Shown: positions 8,079 to 17,200, counted from the stretch's first letter. The stretch: DNA of 64,000 bases from Pseudomonas putida (GCF_028682635.1 NZ_JANHLK010000017.1:1-64000), one strand, 5' to 3'. Numbers and translations: made by a program. Notes: a model not told the origin generated them from the sequence alone.

Positions 8079-9980
8079 TTGAGTAAAACAGTGACCCTTG
8101 CACACACAGATTCCCCATCCAGAACCTCAGGGGTCGGCTTGCTCGTCGCCGCTGTCGGGGTGGTTTATGGGGACATTGGCACCAGCCCCCTCTACACGCT
8201 CAAAGAAGTCTTTTCCGGCCACTACGGCGTCCAGGTCAATCACGACGGAGTGCTGGGCATTCTGTCGTTGATCTTCTGGTCGCTGATCTGGGTGGTCTCG
8301 ATCAAGTACGTGTTGTTCATCCTGCGTGCCAACAATCAGGGTGAAGGCGGCATCATGGCGTTGACCGCGTTAGCCCGTCGCGCGGCAGCACCTTATCCGT
8401 ACATGAGCAAGGCACTGGTGCTGCTCGGCCTGTTTGGCGCGGCACTTTTTTACGGGGACAGCATGATTACCCCGGCCATTTCGGTGCTCTCCGCGGTTGA
8501 AGGACTGCAGCTGGCGTTTGACGGAATCGAACACTGGGTCGTGCCCTTGTCAGTGATCGTGCTGGTGGCGCTGTTCCTGATACAAAAACACGGCACGGCT
8601 CGAATCGGCATCCTGTTTGGTCCGGTCATGGTGCTGTGGTTCGTGGTGTTGGGTGCGCTTGGGATCTATGGGATCTTGCAGCGCCCAGAAGTGTTGCAAG
8701 CGCTCAATCCTGCCTGGGCCGTGCAGTTCTTCGTGGTTCATCCGGGAATCGGGGTGGTGATTCTGGGCGCTGTCGTGTTGGCACTGACCGGTGCTGAAGC
8801 ACTGTATGCCGACATGGGCCACTTTGGCCGCAAACCGATCTCGCGCGCGTGGTTCATCCTCGTACTGCCCGGTTTGGTGCTCAATTACTTTGGCCAGGGC
8901 GCCTTGATCCTGGGTAACCCGGAGGCTGTGCGCAACCCGTTCTATCTGCTGGCGCCTGATTGGGCCCTGCTGCCGATGGTCGCGCTCTCCACACTGGCCA
9001 CCATCATCGCTTCTCAAGCAGTGATTTCCGGTGCGTTCTCCCTGACTCGCCAGGCCATCCAGCTGGGTTATATCCCCCGCATGTTTATCCAGCACACCTC
9101 CAGTCAGGAGCAAGGGCAGATCTACATCGGCACGGTCAACTGGGCATTGATGGTCGGTGTAGTCCTGCTGGTCATCGGCTTCGAGTCGTCCAGTGCGTTG
9201 GCCGCAGCCTATGGCGTCGCAGTGACGGGGACCATGTTGATCACGACAATATTGTCCTCGGCGGTTGTCCTGCTGCTATGGAAAACGCCGCGCTGGTTGG
9301 CCATTCCAATGCTGCTCGGTTTCCTGCTGGTCGACAGCCTGTACTTCGCGGCCAATGCGCCGAAGATTTTCCAGGGCGGCGCGTTCCCGGTGATTGCCGG
9401 CATTGGCCTGTTCATTTTGATGACGACCTGGAAGCGCGGCAGGAAAATCATTGTCGAGCGCTTGGATGAAACCGCACTGCCGCTCCCGCTATTCATCGAC
9501 AGCATCCGTTCGCAACCTCCCCATCGTGTGCAAGGCACGGCAGTGTTCCTGACGGCCAGGACCGATGCTGTTCCTCATGCGCTGTTGCACAACCTGCTGC
9601 ATAACCAGGTTTTGCATGAGCAGGTGGTACTGCTCACCGTAGTGTCTGAGGACAGCCCTCGCGTGAGTGCGCAACAGCGGTTCGAGGTTGAAGCCTATGG
9701 TGAAGGGTTCTTCCGGGTCAGCCTGCACTTTGGTTTTATCGAGGAGCCCGATGTCCCCTTGGCCTTGAGTCTGTGCCACTTGACGGAGCTGGATTTCAGC
9801 CCGATGCGCACGACCTATTTCCTCAGCCGGGAAACGGTGATTCCGACCAGGCGCATCGGCATGGCCCGTTGGCGAGAAAGCCTGTTTGCGTTTTTGCTCA
9901 AGAACGCCAACAGCAATCTGAAGTACTTCAAGTTGCCGTTGAATCGGGTGATTGAGCTGGGCACACAGGTTGAGATGTAA
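8079..9980 (+). CDS. kup: Kup low-affinity potassium transporter
   Basis: The 633-residue protein carries the family signature (VGVVYGDIGTSPLYTLKEVF), about 12 membrane segments and a C-terminal cytoplasmic domain of about 190 residues. Kup imports K+ with protons and is the main K+ system at low pH or high osmolarity. The first usable codon in frame is a TTG at 8079 (TTG-AGT-AAA-ACA); a GTG lies four codons further on. No ATG fits, so a rare TTG or GTG start is likely. It is monocistronic, with 193 bases of mostly AT-rich leader upstream. Confidence 0.95.
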   Translation: MSKTVTLAHTDSPSRTSGVGLLVAAVGVVYGDIGTSPLYTLKEVFSGHYGVQVNHDGVLGILSLIFWSLIWVVSIKYVLFILRANNQGEGGIMALTALARRAAAPYPYMSKALVLLGLFGAALFYGDSMITPAISVLSAVEGLQLAFDGIEHWVVPLSVIVLVALFLIQKHGTARIGILFGPVMVLWFVVLGALGIYGILQRPEVLQALNPAWAVQFFVVHPGIGVVILGAVVLALTGAEALYADMGHFGRKPISRAWFILVLPGLVLNYFGQGALILGNPEAVRNPFYLLAPDWALLPMVALSTLATIIASQAVISGAFSLTRQAIQLGYIPRMFIQHTSSQEQGQIYIGTVNWALMVGVVLLVIGFESSSALAAAYGVAVTGTMLITTILSSAVVLLLWKTPRWLAIPMLLGFLLVDSLYFAANAPKIFQGGAFPVIAGIGLFILMTTWKRGRKIIVERLDETALPLPLFIDSIRSQPPHRVQGTAVFLTARTDAVPHALLHNLLHNQVLHEQVVLLTVVSEDSPRVSAQQRFEVEAYGEGFFRVSLHFGFIEEPDVPLALSLCHLTELDFSPMRTTYFLSRETVIPTRRIGMARWRESLFAFLLKNANSNLKYFKLPLNRVIELGTQVEM

Positions 9981-10115
9981 AGATCTCGAGCGTTCAATGC
10001 GGACCATGGATGCTGGATGAGCCCCGTGTCAGACGCTTGAGCGCGACGACCATCAGCCCCCCCGCAACCAGCATTCCCGTGAGAAAAAGCGGATAGGCCG
10101 CGTTGAATTTCTGCT

Positions 10116-10332
10116 GCAACTCGCGAGCCGCCTCGGCCTTGGCAAACAGCTCCTGGATCAGGCGGAAGCGTGTGCGCGCGCTCACGACCGCGCCTACCTG
10201 CGACTGGAAGTGCGGCCGGATAATCCCGTCGCGATCAGCCTTTATGAGCGTAACGGTTACCGACGCTTCGCTGTGGTTCGCGACTACTACGAAGACCATG
10301 CGCCTGCATTGCGTCTGGAGAAGCGCATTTGA
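10116..10332 (+). pseudogene. GNAT acetyltransferase, 3' remnant
   Basis: The plus strand holds about 72 codons ending at a TGA (10330-10332) that encode the second half of a RimI-like GNAT domain: the acetyl-CoA loop (LGLGKQLLDQAEACARAHDRA), then LRLEVRPDNPVAISLYERNGY and RRFAVVRDYYEDHAPALRLEKRI. The N-terminal half and start codon are absent; upstream the frame soon hits a stop in unrelated sequence just after kup. This is a truncated gene, unlikely to be expressed. The rest of the 9981-10384 gap has no convincing gene. Confidence 0.75.
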
Positions 10333-10384
10333 GCAGTAGCTGATGCGTCGTGACGCGCAAATCCGGCACCAATCTGCCAGATTG

Positions 10385-10999
10385 CTAAACCAGCTGGCGA
10401 ATTCCCAGGGACAAAATCAACCCACCGCACAGTCGATCGATGGCTTTTTTCCTCCCTCGATATGCGCCAGCAATCCTGGGTTGCGAAAGGGCGATGGCGA
10501 CCATGCCATACCAGGCCATCGACACCACCACGACAACCGCCAGCATCGACGCAAAGGTGCCTGGCGAAACGTGGGCGGGGGCGGCGGCTGAAAAAACCGC
10601 GGCATAGAAGGCCATGGACTTGGGGTTGCCAATGTTGGTCACTACCCCCTGGATAAAGGCCTGCCTGCAACTACCGGCGACGGCATCCTCTGGCAGGCCA
10701 GGCGCATGCTTCCCCGCATTGATCAGCAGGCGCAAGCCGAACCACATCAGGTAGGCGGCCCCCAGAACCTTCACCACAAGCGAAGCCCAGGGGAGCGCAG
10801 CAAAGACAATCCCGAGACCTGCAATGGCACAGGTGGACCAGAACAGGTTGACCAGCACGATCCCTGCTACCAAGGCCAGGGCTTGCGACCGTGTAGCCGC
10901 AACCGCTTTGTGGACCACTGCGACGAAATTGGGTCCAGGGATAACGACGCCGGCCAGGTACACCAGAAAAACCGTCAAAACGGCAGAACCATCGATCAT
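10385..10999 (-). CDS. LysE/RhtB-family amino-acid exporter
   Basis: The 204-residue membrane protein has about six hydrophobic helices and the LysE family pattern: N-terminal FLVYLAGVVIPGPNFVAVV with the PGP motif, a middle GAAYLMWFGLRLL and TNIGNPKSMAFYAAVF. Such proteins export amino acids, homoserine lactones or related small molecules. It stands alone between a broken GNAT gene and a GFA gene. The substrate cannot be predicted. Confidence 0.88.
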   Translation of the reverse strand: MIDGSAVLTVFLVYLAGVVIPGPNFVAVVHKAVAATRSQALALVAGIVLVNLFWSTCAIAGLGIVFAALPWASLVVKVLGAAYLMWFGLRLLINAGKHAPGLPEDAVAGSCRQAFIQGVVTNIGNPKSMAFYAAVFSAAAPAHVSPGTFASMLAVVVVVSMAWYGMVAIALSQPRIAGAYRGRKKAIDRLCGGLILSLGIRQLV

Positions 11000-11051
11000 G
11001 TGCTTCCTCGCAAGTCCCGCGGACGGTGATTATGACCAGGCAAACATTCCA

Positions 11052-11447
11052 TTATCGTCCGGGCTGCCATTGTGAATACTCAGGCAGTCCTTTCCCATTC
11101 AGCCACGCTACGTCCTGCTCCGTCCAGATGTGGTACTTGGGCCTGGCGCCAGGCTCCTCATCCAGCGTGGCTACGCGCACGATCATTGCAGCTGAGCCGA
11201 TACGCTCAGCGGCAAGGTGCGATCCGCAGTGGCAACAGAAGTGTCGCAGCTTCCCGGGTGATGACTCGAAAGCCCGCAATGCGTCCCGGCCTCGAGTCCA
11301 TCGGAAATGCGCTCTCAGCACGCCTGCCGTGGAAACATAAGCGGCGGCATGGGTCTTGCGACAGGTACTGCAATGACAATGGCTGATGGGCATATCGACG
11401 CTGTCGATCTCATAACCTACCGCCCCACAGGCGCAGCTTCCTTTCAT
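11052..11447 (-). CDS. GFA-family zinc protein (glutathione-dependent formaldehyde-activating fold)
   Basis: The 131-residue protein has the zinc-binding cysteine pattern of the family: CACG near the start, HCHCSTCRK around residue 24 and HFCCHCGSH in the middle. The start at 11447 (MKGSCACGAVGYE) is set by a GGAGGA ribosome site. Family members are often called S-(hydroxymethyl)glutathione synthases, but most have no proven substrate. The fold is secure, the reaction unknown. It is followed by a LysE gene and preceded by a small hypothetical on the same strand. Confidence 0.85.
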   Translation of the reverse strand: MKGSCACGAVGYEIDSVDMPISHCHCSTCRKTHAAAYVSTAGVLRAHFRWTRGRDALRAFESSPGKLRHFCCHCGSHLAAERIGSAAMIVRVATLDEEPGARPKYHIWTEQDVAWLNGKGLPEYSQWQPGR

Positions 11448-11506
11448 TTCATCCTCCGGTTTTGCCAGTGTGCGCAGATCAGGGTGTGATTCGTTTTTGC
11501 GGTTTG

Positions 11507-11872
11507 CTACGCAGCAAGTTCGACGTAGCTCGACTCGCCACCACCAGTCGCACCGGATAACCAGCCCCATACGAAGGCCAGCGTGGTATATCCCGTGTGA
11601 TCAACGCCCACCGTGCCACGGGACCAGCCGGAAAGAATCTCGCCCTCCGTGGTCAGGCAATGAAACAGCAGCTCGATGGTATCGGGGCCTGTCACGCGGC
11701 CGACTTGGTGGCCCATGCGGATCTTGCCGCCCTGGTAAGTCCCCGAAATGGCATCGCCCTCGACCTGGTAATGAAAGACCGTGCCTGCGCCGGATAGCCC
11801 GTGGGTGTTGCCCGCTACCGTAAATCGGCGATCGTGCAAGCGCTCGCTGAGTTGAGAAAAGGGGATTTGCAT
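11507..11872 (-). CDS. small hypothetical protein, beta-rich
   Basis: The 121-residue product (MQIPFSQLSERLHDRRFTV...) has no signal peptide or membrane helix. It shows repeated beta-strand-like segments with Gly turns (GTVFHYQVEGDAISGTYQGGKIRMGHQVGR, split by turns) and resembles conserved pseudomonad proteins sometimes labelled N-acetylglutamate synthase; I see no GNAT motif to support that label. An AGGA lies about nine bases before the ATG at 11872. No function is proposed. Confidence 0.65.
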   Translation of the reverse strand: MQIPFSQLSERLHDRRFTVAGNTHGLSGAGTVFHYQVEGDAISGTYQGGKIRMGHQVGRVTGPDTIELLFHCLTTEGEILSGWSRGTVGVDHTGYTTLAFVWGWLSGATGGGESSYVELAA

Positions 11873-11944
11873 AATGTCGCGTCCTTGTAGTGGAGAGGGT
11901 CCATTCCGCGTTGGCTGCATCGCTGGTCGTAATTTACCGACGAA

Positions 11945-12553
11945 TCATCCCTGCCGGGTGGAAAAGATTGCCGGCATCTGCAGATGCTTGTAAATGGCCA
12001 AAAACCGCAGGCCGAAGGTGAAGACCAAGGCAATCCAGCCGGCGACCCAGATGGTCGGGAACACGTCTCGCAACAGGACGTAGAGGGTGCAGCCCAACAG
12101 AATGGGCGTGGCGTAGATCTCCCGCGACATCAGCAGCGAAACCCGACCAGCCAGGACATCCCGGACGATACCGCCGCCGATGCTGGTCAGCACGCCCATC
12201 ATCACCGCCAGGGGGGCAGCCAGCTGCAAGGCCAGGACTTTTTCGGTGGCCGACAAGCCGAACAGCGCCGCTGCCAGACCGTCGAGATACAGCAGGATAC
12301 GGTAACGTCGTTGCAGGCGTTGCGTGCAAAAGAACGCCAACAGCGCAGCGAACAGGGCGACCCAGATGTAGTTGAAGTCGGCGATCCAGAAGATCGGCAG
12401 ATCGAGCAGCAGGTCCCTTATCGTGCCACCCCCAATGGCGGTGATGATCCCCAGCACTACGGCACCAAATAAATCCACATCGGCTTTCTTGATTGCCAGC
12501 ACGCCGGTGATGGAAAACACGGCAATGCCCAACATTTGCTGGAAATAAAGCAT
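11945..12553 (-). CDS. TRIC/UPF0126 (YicG-like) membrane channel protein
   Basis: The 202-residue protein has seven predicted membrane helices and the two glycine-rich repeats of the UPF0126/TRIC family: GIITAIGGGTIRDLL in the first half and GVLTSIGGGIVRDVL in the second, reflecting internal duplication. Bacterial members form trimeric cation channels or transport small metabolites such as glycine. It appears monocistronic. Confidence 0.9.
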   Translation of the reverse strand: MLYFQQMLGIAVFSITGVLAIKKADVDLFGAVVLGIITAIGGGTIRDLLLDLPIFWIADFNYIWVALFAALLAFFCTQRLQRRYRILLYLDGLAAALFGLSATEKVLALQLAAPLAVMMGVLTSIGGGIVRDVLAGRVSLLMSREIYATPILLGCTLYVLLRDVFPTIWVAGWIALVFTFGLRFLAIYKHLQMPAIFSTRQG

Positions 12554-12661
12554 CTGGTATTCCTTTCAGGTGGCGGCTGGCCAATGCGCCTGCGAGCAGC
12601 CTCCTGAGTGTAATTCAGTGCAAGCCCGGATTTGCGCTTGTCACAACGATAACCGACCTTT

Positions 12662-13996
12662 TCACAACCTGCCTGTCAGCGGGTATTCGACCGCCAGGCG
12701 TATCTGGTCCGTGTCCAGCTCAGCCTGGGCCGTATTGCCCCGATGCACATTGTGTCTCAGCGAAAACGTGGTGCCTTTCGCCGCGCCACCTTGCACCACA
12801 TAACGCATCTCCAGGTCGCGCTCCCAATGTTTGCCGCCTTCGCCATAACCCAGATAGGCATAACCACCTTGCGGGTCGACGTGGCTGCCATCGATCTGGC
12901 TGCCGCGTACATAAGCGGCGCTCATGGACAGGCCCGGCGCGCCCCAAGGGCTGGCATCCAGATCGTAGCGAGCCTGCCAGGATCGTTCATTGGGTGCGTT
13001 GAAGTCCGACAGCTGCACGGCGTTGCTGATGAAGATCGCACCACGGGTGACGTAGTCGAACGGCGTGTTTCCATCGACCTGCTGATATCCGAGGCTGAAG
13101 CCATGGGGCCCTTGGGTGTAAGTGGACATCAGGCTCCAGGTGGTATTGTCGATTTTTCCGGATAACGACTTGCCCTCATCAGTGGTGCGGTACAGGTTGA
13201 GGTTGAATGCCAACGAGCGCTGTTCACCCAGCGGCTGGAGGAAGGTGCCACCCAGGTAATGCTGGTTCCAGGTGTCCTCGTAGCGCGATGAATAGAGGCT
13301 GAGGTTCAGGTTCTTTGCCGGTGCGAAAACCATGCCCGCGAGATCGAAGGTTTTGCCTTTCACGGCGTTGGAGTAATTGACTACAAAGCCCTGGTCATGA
13401 CTGCTGGCATTTCGATCGGTACTTTCGGTGAAGTGTCCTGCCACCAGCTTCAGTGCCGCGAACTCGTTGCTGGTGAGGAACAGGCCGGTGGCGGTTTCCG
13501 GCAGCAGGCGACTGTCGGATGAACTGAACACCGGGGTTTTCACCCGCTGCTCGCCGTAGCTCAGCACTGTCGATGACGCGCGGAATTTGATCGCGGCACC
13601 GCCACGGCTGAACTCGTCCTTGGGATGCCCCTGGTTGTCGAGCCCAAGCAATCGCGCTTTCCCTGCGCGGCCACCGCCGCTGTCCAGTTGTATGCCCAGA
13701 TAGGCATGGGCATCCAAACCCACCCCGATCAGGCCTTGGGTGAAGCCCGATTGCAGCGTACCCATCAGCCCGTAGCCCCATTCCTCGGCGTAGCCATTAC
13801 GCTCGTCACGCGGCTTGTAGGCGTTACGCGCAGCGCTGTTGCGGGCGCCATGACGGTACTCGCGATGGTCGTAGACCGTGCGATTGAGCACACTCCAGGC
13901 GCTGTCCTGGACAAAGCCATTGGCTTGCGATTGCGCCGAATCAGCCAGCGTGAATGGACTGGCCAGGGCGAGGAGAAAGGCGGATCGGGTAGGCAT
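12662..13996 (-). CDS. OprD-family outer-membrane porin in a cobalamin-riboswitch operon
   Basis: The 444-residue protein has a signal peptide (about MPTRSAFLLALASPFTLADSA) and OprD-family features: a start like FVQDSAWSVLNRTVYDHREY, then GYGLMGTLQSGFTQGLIGVGLDAHAYLG interrupted by turns, an LDSG segment and the RLLPETATG loop. OprD porins take up specific small solutes, usually carboxylates or basic amino acids. It begins only 23 bases after the ABC ATPase on the same strand, so it probably belongs to the riboswitch-controlled operon, which is unusual because BtuB-like TonB receptors are the normal partner there. An in-frame TTG at 14017 is less likely than the ATG at 13996. Confidence 0.85.
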   Translation of the reverse strand: MPTRSAFLLALASPFTLADSAQSQANGFVQDSAWSVLNRTVYDHREYRHGARNSAARNAYKPRDERNGYAEEWGYGLMGTLQSGFTQGLIGVGLDAHAYLGIQLDSGGGRAGKARLLGLDNQGHPKDEFSRGGAAIKFRASSTVLSYGEQRVKTPVFSSSDSRLLPETATGLFLTSNEFAALKLVAGHFTESTDRNASSHDQGFVVNYSNAVKGKTFDLAGMVFAPAKNLNLSLYSSRYEDTWNQHYLGGTFLQPLGEQRSLAFNLNLYRTTDEGKSLSGKIDNTTWSLMSTYTQGPHGFSLGYQQVDGNTPFDYVTRGAIFISNAVQLSDFNAPNERSWQARYDLDASPWGAPGLSMSAAYVRGSQIDGSHVDPQGGYAYLGYGEGGKHWERDLEMRYVVQGGAAKGTTFSLRHNVHRGNTAQAELDTDQIRLAVEYPLTGRL

Positions 13997-14019
13997 TTTC
14001 GCGGTGTCCACAAACAAGA

Positions 14020-14811
14020 TCAGGATGAACGCAGGCGCAGGATCTGCGCGCCGTCAAAGGGGTCGATGAGGTAGTGCGCATGGACGCCGAAGGTGTCCAG
14101 CAGGCGTTGTGGGGTCAATACATCAAGCGGTTTGCCCAGGGCCACCAGGCGGCCCTTTTCCAGAACGGCCAAACGATCACAGGTGAGTGCCTGGTTGAGG
14201 TCGTGCAGGGCAATCACGGTGGTCACGGGCAGCGCGTGAACAACCTGCAAGATCGCCAGCTGGTGCTGGATGTCCAGGTGATTGGTCGGTTCGTCCAGCA
14301 GCAGGATCCGCGGGCGCTGGGCCAGGGCGCGAGCGATGTGCACGCGCTGGCGCTCGCCACCGGAGAGGCTGCGCCAGGTGCGCTTGCGCAGATGCGTCGC
14401 ATCCACGTCGAGCAAGGCTTGATGGACGATGTCATCGTCCGCCGTCGACCATGGACTCATGGCCGACAGCCACGGCGTGCGGCCCAGGGCCACGGCATCG
14501 AACACACTGATCGCATCCAGGGTGTCGGCCTGCTGTTCAACCACCGCCAGGGTTTGCGCGATGGTTCGCCGTGACAGGGTCTTGAGGTTTTGGCCGTTGA
14601 GGTGGATGTCCCCCCGGCTGGGGCTGCGCACGCCAGCCAGGAGTTTGAGCAGCGTGGACTTTCCCGAGCCATTGGGCCCCACAAGGCCCAGGGTCTCGCC
14701 AGCATGAATGTCCAGGTGAACGTCGCGCAGCAACTCGGCATCGCGGATCGAGAACCCGACACCGGAGCAACTCAGCACGGGGTCGTGGAGAACAGGTGCA
14801 GCCGCGTTCAT
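14020..14811 (-). CDS. ABC transporter ATP-binding protein, FecE/BtuD type
   Basis: The 263-residue ATPase has Walker A GPNGSGKST, signature LSGGERQRVHIARAL, Walker B RILLLDEPTNHLD and an H-loop (VIALHDLNQAL), as in iron-siderophore/cobalamin importers. Its ATG overlaps the stop of the permease gene (ATGA at 14808-14811), indicating translational coupling. It should energise uptake by the upstream permease and binding protein. Confidence 0.93.
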   Translation of the reverse strand: MNAAAPVLHDPVLSCSGVGFSIRDAELLRDVHLDIHAGETLGLVGPNGSGKSTLLKLLAGVRSPSRGDIHLNGQNLKTLSRRTIAQTLAVVEQQADTLDAISVFDAVALGRTPWLSAMSPWSTADDDIVHQALLDVDATHLRKRTWRSLSGGERQRVHIARALAQRPRILLLDEPTNHLDIQHQLAILQVVHALPVTTVIALHDLNQALTCDRLAVLEKGRLVALGKPLDVLTPQRLLDTFGVHAHYLIDPFDGAQILRLRSS

Positions 14812-15824
14812 CGGGCATTCCTCCGACCGACCAGGATCAGCGCGAACACCGGTGCCCCAACCAACGCAGTAATCACACCGACCGGTATCACCTGGCCCTT
14901 GATCAGTGTGCGCGAGAGCACATCGGCGGCGATCAGGAACACCGCGCCACCCAGCGCGCTCGCCGGCAGCAGGCGCGTATGCCCAGTGCCCAGCAACAGC
15001 CTGGCGGCGTGGGGAATGACCAATCCAACGAAACCGATGGAGCCGACGATCGACACCATCACCGCCGTCACCAGGGCGGCGCAACCGATCAAAAGAAATT
15101 GCACGGGACGCACTGCGATGCCGAGCGAGGCCGCAGAATCTGCGCCAAAGGTGAAGGCATCCAGCGCACGCCGGTGCCACAGGCAAACCGCGAGGCCGGC
15201 GAGCGCAACCGGCACCGCCAGCCACACCGAAGGCCAACGCACGCCACTGAGATTGCCCAGCAACCAGAACATGATGCCGCGGGACTGTTCGGAACTGGCC
15301 GACTTGGTGATCAGGAACGCCGTGAGCGCATTGAACAATTGCGAACCGGCGATCCCCGCCAGGATGATCTGCGAGGTGCTGCCAGGCGAACCGCTGGCCC
15401 GGCCGAGCAAGACAACGACGGCAAAGGCCGTAACGGCCCCGGCAAACGCCCCGGCCGACATCGAAATGGCTCCGGCGCCCAAGCCCAGCAACGCCACCAG
15501 CACCGCGCCCGTCGAGGCCCCTGCGGAAATGCCCAGCAGGTAAGGATCGGCCAAGGGGTTGCGCAGCAGCGATTGCAGGATCACCCCGCAAGTCGCCAGG
15601 CCCGCACCGCAAGCAGCAGCCACCAGCGCGCGGGTCAGGCGGTAGTTCCAGACGATGCCCTCGTCGATGGGATCGACGGCAAAACCTGCAGACCACAGTT
15701 TGTTGGCCAGCACCTGGAACACCACCGCCGGTTCAATGTTGGTTTCACCGATGGCCACACCGGCGGTCACGGCCAGCAGCAGTATCAGCAACGCGAGCAG
15801 GGTGCGAATCAGCGTCCTGGTCAT
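14808..15824 (-). CDS. FecCD/BtuC-family ABC permease
   Basis: The 338-residue protein has about ten membrane helices and family patterns such as RLTRALVAAACGAGLATCGVILQ, LADPYLLGISAGAS and GSIGFVGLVIPHAARLL. It is the membrane channel of a type II importer for corrinoids or metal chelates. Start and stop codons overlap those of the binding protein (15821-15824) and ATPase by four bases on each side, so the three form one translation-coupled unit. Confidence 0.93.
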   Translation of the reverse strand: MTRTLIRTLLALLILLLAVTAGVAIGETNIEPAVVFQVLANKLWSAGFAVDPIDEGIVWNYRLTRALVAAACGAGLATCGVILQSLLRNPLADPYLLGISAGASTGAVLVALLGLGAGAISMSAGAFAGAVTAFAVVVLLGRASGSPGSTSQIILAGIAGSQLFNALTAFLITKSASSEQSRGIMFWLLGNLSGVRWPSVWLAVPVALAGLAVCLWHRRALDAFTFGADSAASLGIAVRPVQFLLIGCAALVTAVMVSIVGSIGFVGLVIPHAARLLLGTGHTRLLPASALGGAVFLIAADVLSRTLIKGQVIPVGVITALVGAPVFALILVGRRNAR

Positions 15825-16834
15825 TGCGGCAGGTCGTAGCCGTTGATGGCGGTAGCCAGCGCTTCGAGACCTTCGAACGTTCTCAGGCTGGCCTGCATGG
15901 CCATGGCGTCGAGGATGATGATGCGGTTGTTTTTCACCGCGTCCATGTTGCGGGTCACAGGATCGCTGCGCAGGAATTGCAGTTTCTTTTGATAGTCGTC
16001 AGCCGGGAAGCGCCGGCGATCCATGCGCGCGATCACCAGGAACGTCGGGTTGGCCTTGGCGATGGTTTCCCAGCCAACGGTTGGCCACTCTTCGTCGGAC
16101 TGCACCACATTGCGCACGCCCAGGGTGTTGAGTATGAAGTCGGGAATGCCCTTGTGCCCGGCGACATAGGGGTCGATATCCAGGCTGGCGCTGGAGAACC
16201 AGACCAGCGCGCTGGTGTGCTTGAGGTCCTTGCCTTGCACCAGGGCCATGGAGCTGGCCAGGCTGGCCTGCAGTTGCGCGTTCAGCTGCTGCCCACGGGC
16301 CTGGACGTCGAAGATCTCGGCCAGTTGGGTGACGCTTTTGTAAATGCTTTCAATCCGAAACGGCTGCAGGCGAGTGCCGTCGGCCCCGACCAGGTTGTCC
16401 TTGGACTCGCAGTCCGAGGGCATCAGGTAAGTGGGAATCTGCAGCTCGTGAAACTGCTCGCGAGTACCGACTGCGCCTTGCGGGCCAACCATCCACTCAA
16501 GCTCCACGGCGACCATTTCCGGGCGCTTGCCGATCACAGACTCGAAACTCGGCTCGTTATCGGCCAGGCGTTCGATCCTGTCGTTCTGCGCCTTGTACTG
16601 AGCGAGCACATCATTGAACCACAGCGAAGTACCGACCAGTTTGTCGCCCAATCCCAGGGCGAAGAGCATCTCGGTGCCGGCCTGGCCGATGGTCACCGCC
16701 CGGGCAGGGGCGTGGGCGAAGGTCAGCGTACTCCCGCAGTTCTCCACCGTCAGCGGGTAATGGGTCGGTGCGGCACAGGCGAGGGAAGTAAGACCCAGGC
16801 CAGTGACCAGGGCGACAAAGCGGGGCAGCAGCAT
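15821..16834 (-). CDS. periplasmic binding protein, BtuF/FepB class
   Basis: The 337-residue product begins MLLPRFVALVTGLGLTSLACAAP (signal peptide) and contains a cluster A/helical-backbone binding-protein fold: APARAVTIGQAGTEMLFALGLGDKLVGTS, a central long helix, and ETIAKANPTFLVIARMD near the C-terminal lobe. The chosen start avoids reading through the riboswitch leader. It would hand substrate to the coupled FecCD permease. The riboswitch points to a corrinoid or something used to make one, although the sequence looks as close to siderophore binders as to BtuF. Confidence 0.88.
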   Translation of the reverse strand: MLLPRFVALVTGLGLTSLACAAPTHYPLTVENCGSTLTFAHAPARAVTIGQAGTEMLFALGLGDKLVGTSLWFNDVLAQYKAQNDRIERLADNEPSFESVIGKRPEMVAVELEWMVGPQGAVGTREQFHELQIPTYLMPSDCESKDNLVGADGTRLQPFRIESIYKSVTQLAEIFDVQARGQQLNAQLQASLASSMALVQGKDLKHTSALVWFSSASLDIDPYVAGHKGIPDFILNTLGVRNVVQSDEEWPTVGWETIAKANPTFLVIARMDRRRFPADDYQKKLQFLRSDPVTRNMDAVKNNRIIILDAMAMQASLRTFEGLEALATAINGYDLPQ

Positions 16835-16985
16835 GATGCAATCTCCATTTGAACCGTACTCGGCGCAAGGGTCTGGAAACACATCATCGAACGCTGCCGG
16901 AAAGGCAGAGCAGGGCCCGTCACCTGGGTGACGCGCGCACAAGGATGTCCTCCCCGGACACCCCGCCGGTTAGTGATTGTTGCTT

Positions 16986-17152
16986 GGCCGGCAGGTCTCC
17001 TGACTGGTGCGTCATCGCCTGCTCCAGCCTTCCCGGGATTCGATCCCAGTGGCAATTGAGGAGCAGGCTCAGCACCTACAGTTGCGGGGGCAGTTCCGTT
17101 TGATGCGTTGGCAGCATCACGGATTCCCTATTAATCCCATGTGGAAACCGGC
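16986..17152 (-). ncRNA. cobalamin riboswitch (AdoCbl class)
   Basis: On the minus strand the conserved core elements appear in order: AATAGGGAA, GTGATGCTGCC, the B12 box region GCCCCCGCAACTGT, CCACTG and GGGAAGG, and the 3' box CCAGTCAGGAGACCTGCC. A GCCGG/CCGGC pair can close P1. It ends about 150 bases before the binding-protein start. The leader between contains a GTCACCTGGGTGAC palindrome (about 16920-16933) that may be part of the expression platform. It should repress the transporter-porin operon when cobalamin is plentiful. Confidence 0.93.
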
Positions 17153-17179
17153 GGCGGCATGGTAGTCGATCATGCCGCC
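17153..17179. other. stem-loop between DUF1624 gene and riboswitch
   Basis: GGCGGCAT (17153-17160) and ATGCCGCC (17172-17179) pair around an 11-base loop. It follows the upstream gene and abuts the 5' end of the riboswitch. There is no T-run, so it may be a weak terminator or a Rho-related or structural element. Confidence 0.5.
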
Positions 17180-17200
17180 CGAGGCGAACCCATCTCCTGA

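Noticed and set aside
9994..10299. 101-codon minus-strand frame with a hydrophobic C-terminal segment after kup
   Set aside because: It runs antisense through the GNAT remnant, whose plus-strand coding signal is clear; only the last 35 residues look protein-like. It might be the end of another lost gene, but that cannot be supported.
14020..15696. A 558-codon frame covering ATPase and part of the permease region
   Set aside because: Its first half is out of frame with the FecCD permease and rich in Arg/Gly/Pro; the real genes are the separate ATPase (14020-14811) and permease (14808-15824).
17153..17179. Hairpin considered as a Rho-independent terminator of the DUF1624 gene
   Set aside because: There is no T-run on either strand, so I list it only as a stem-loop.
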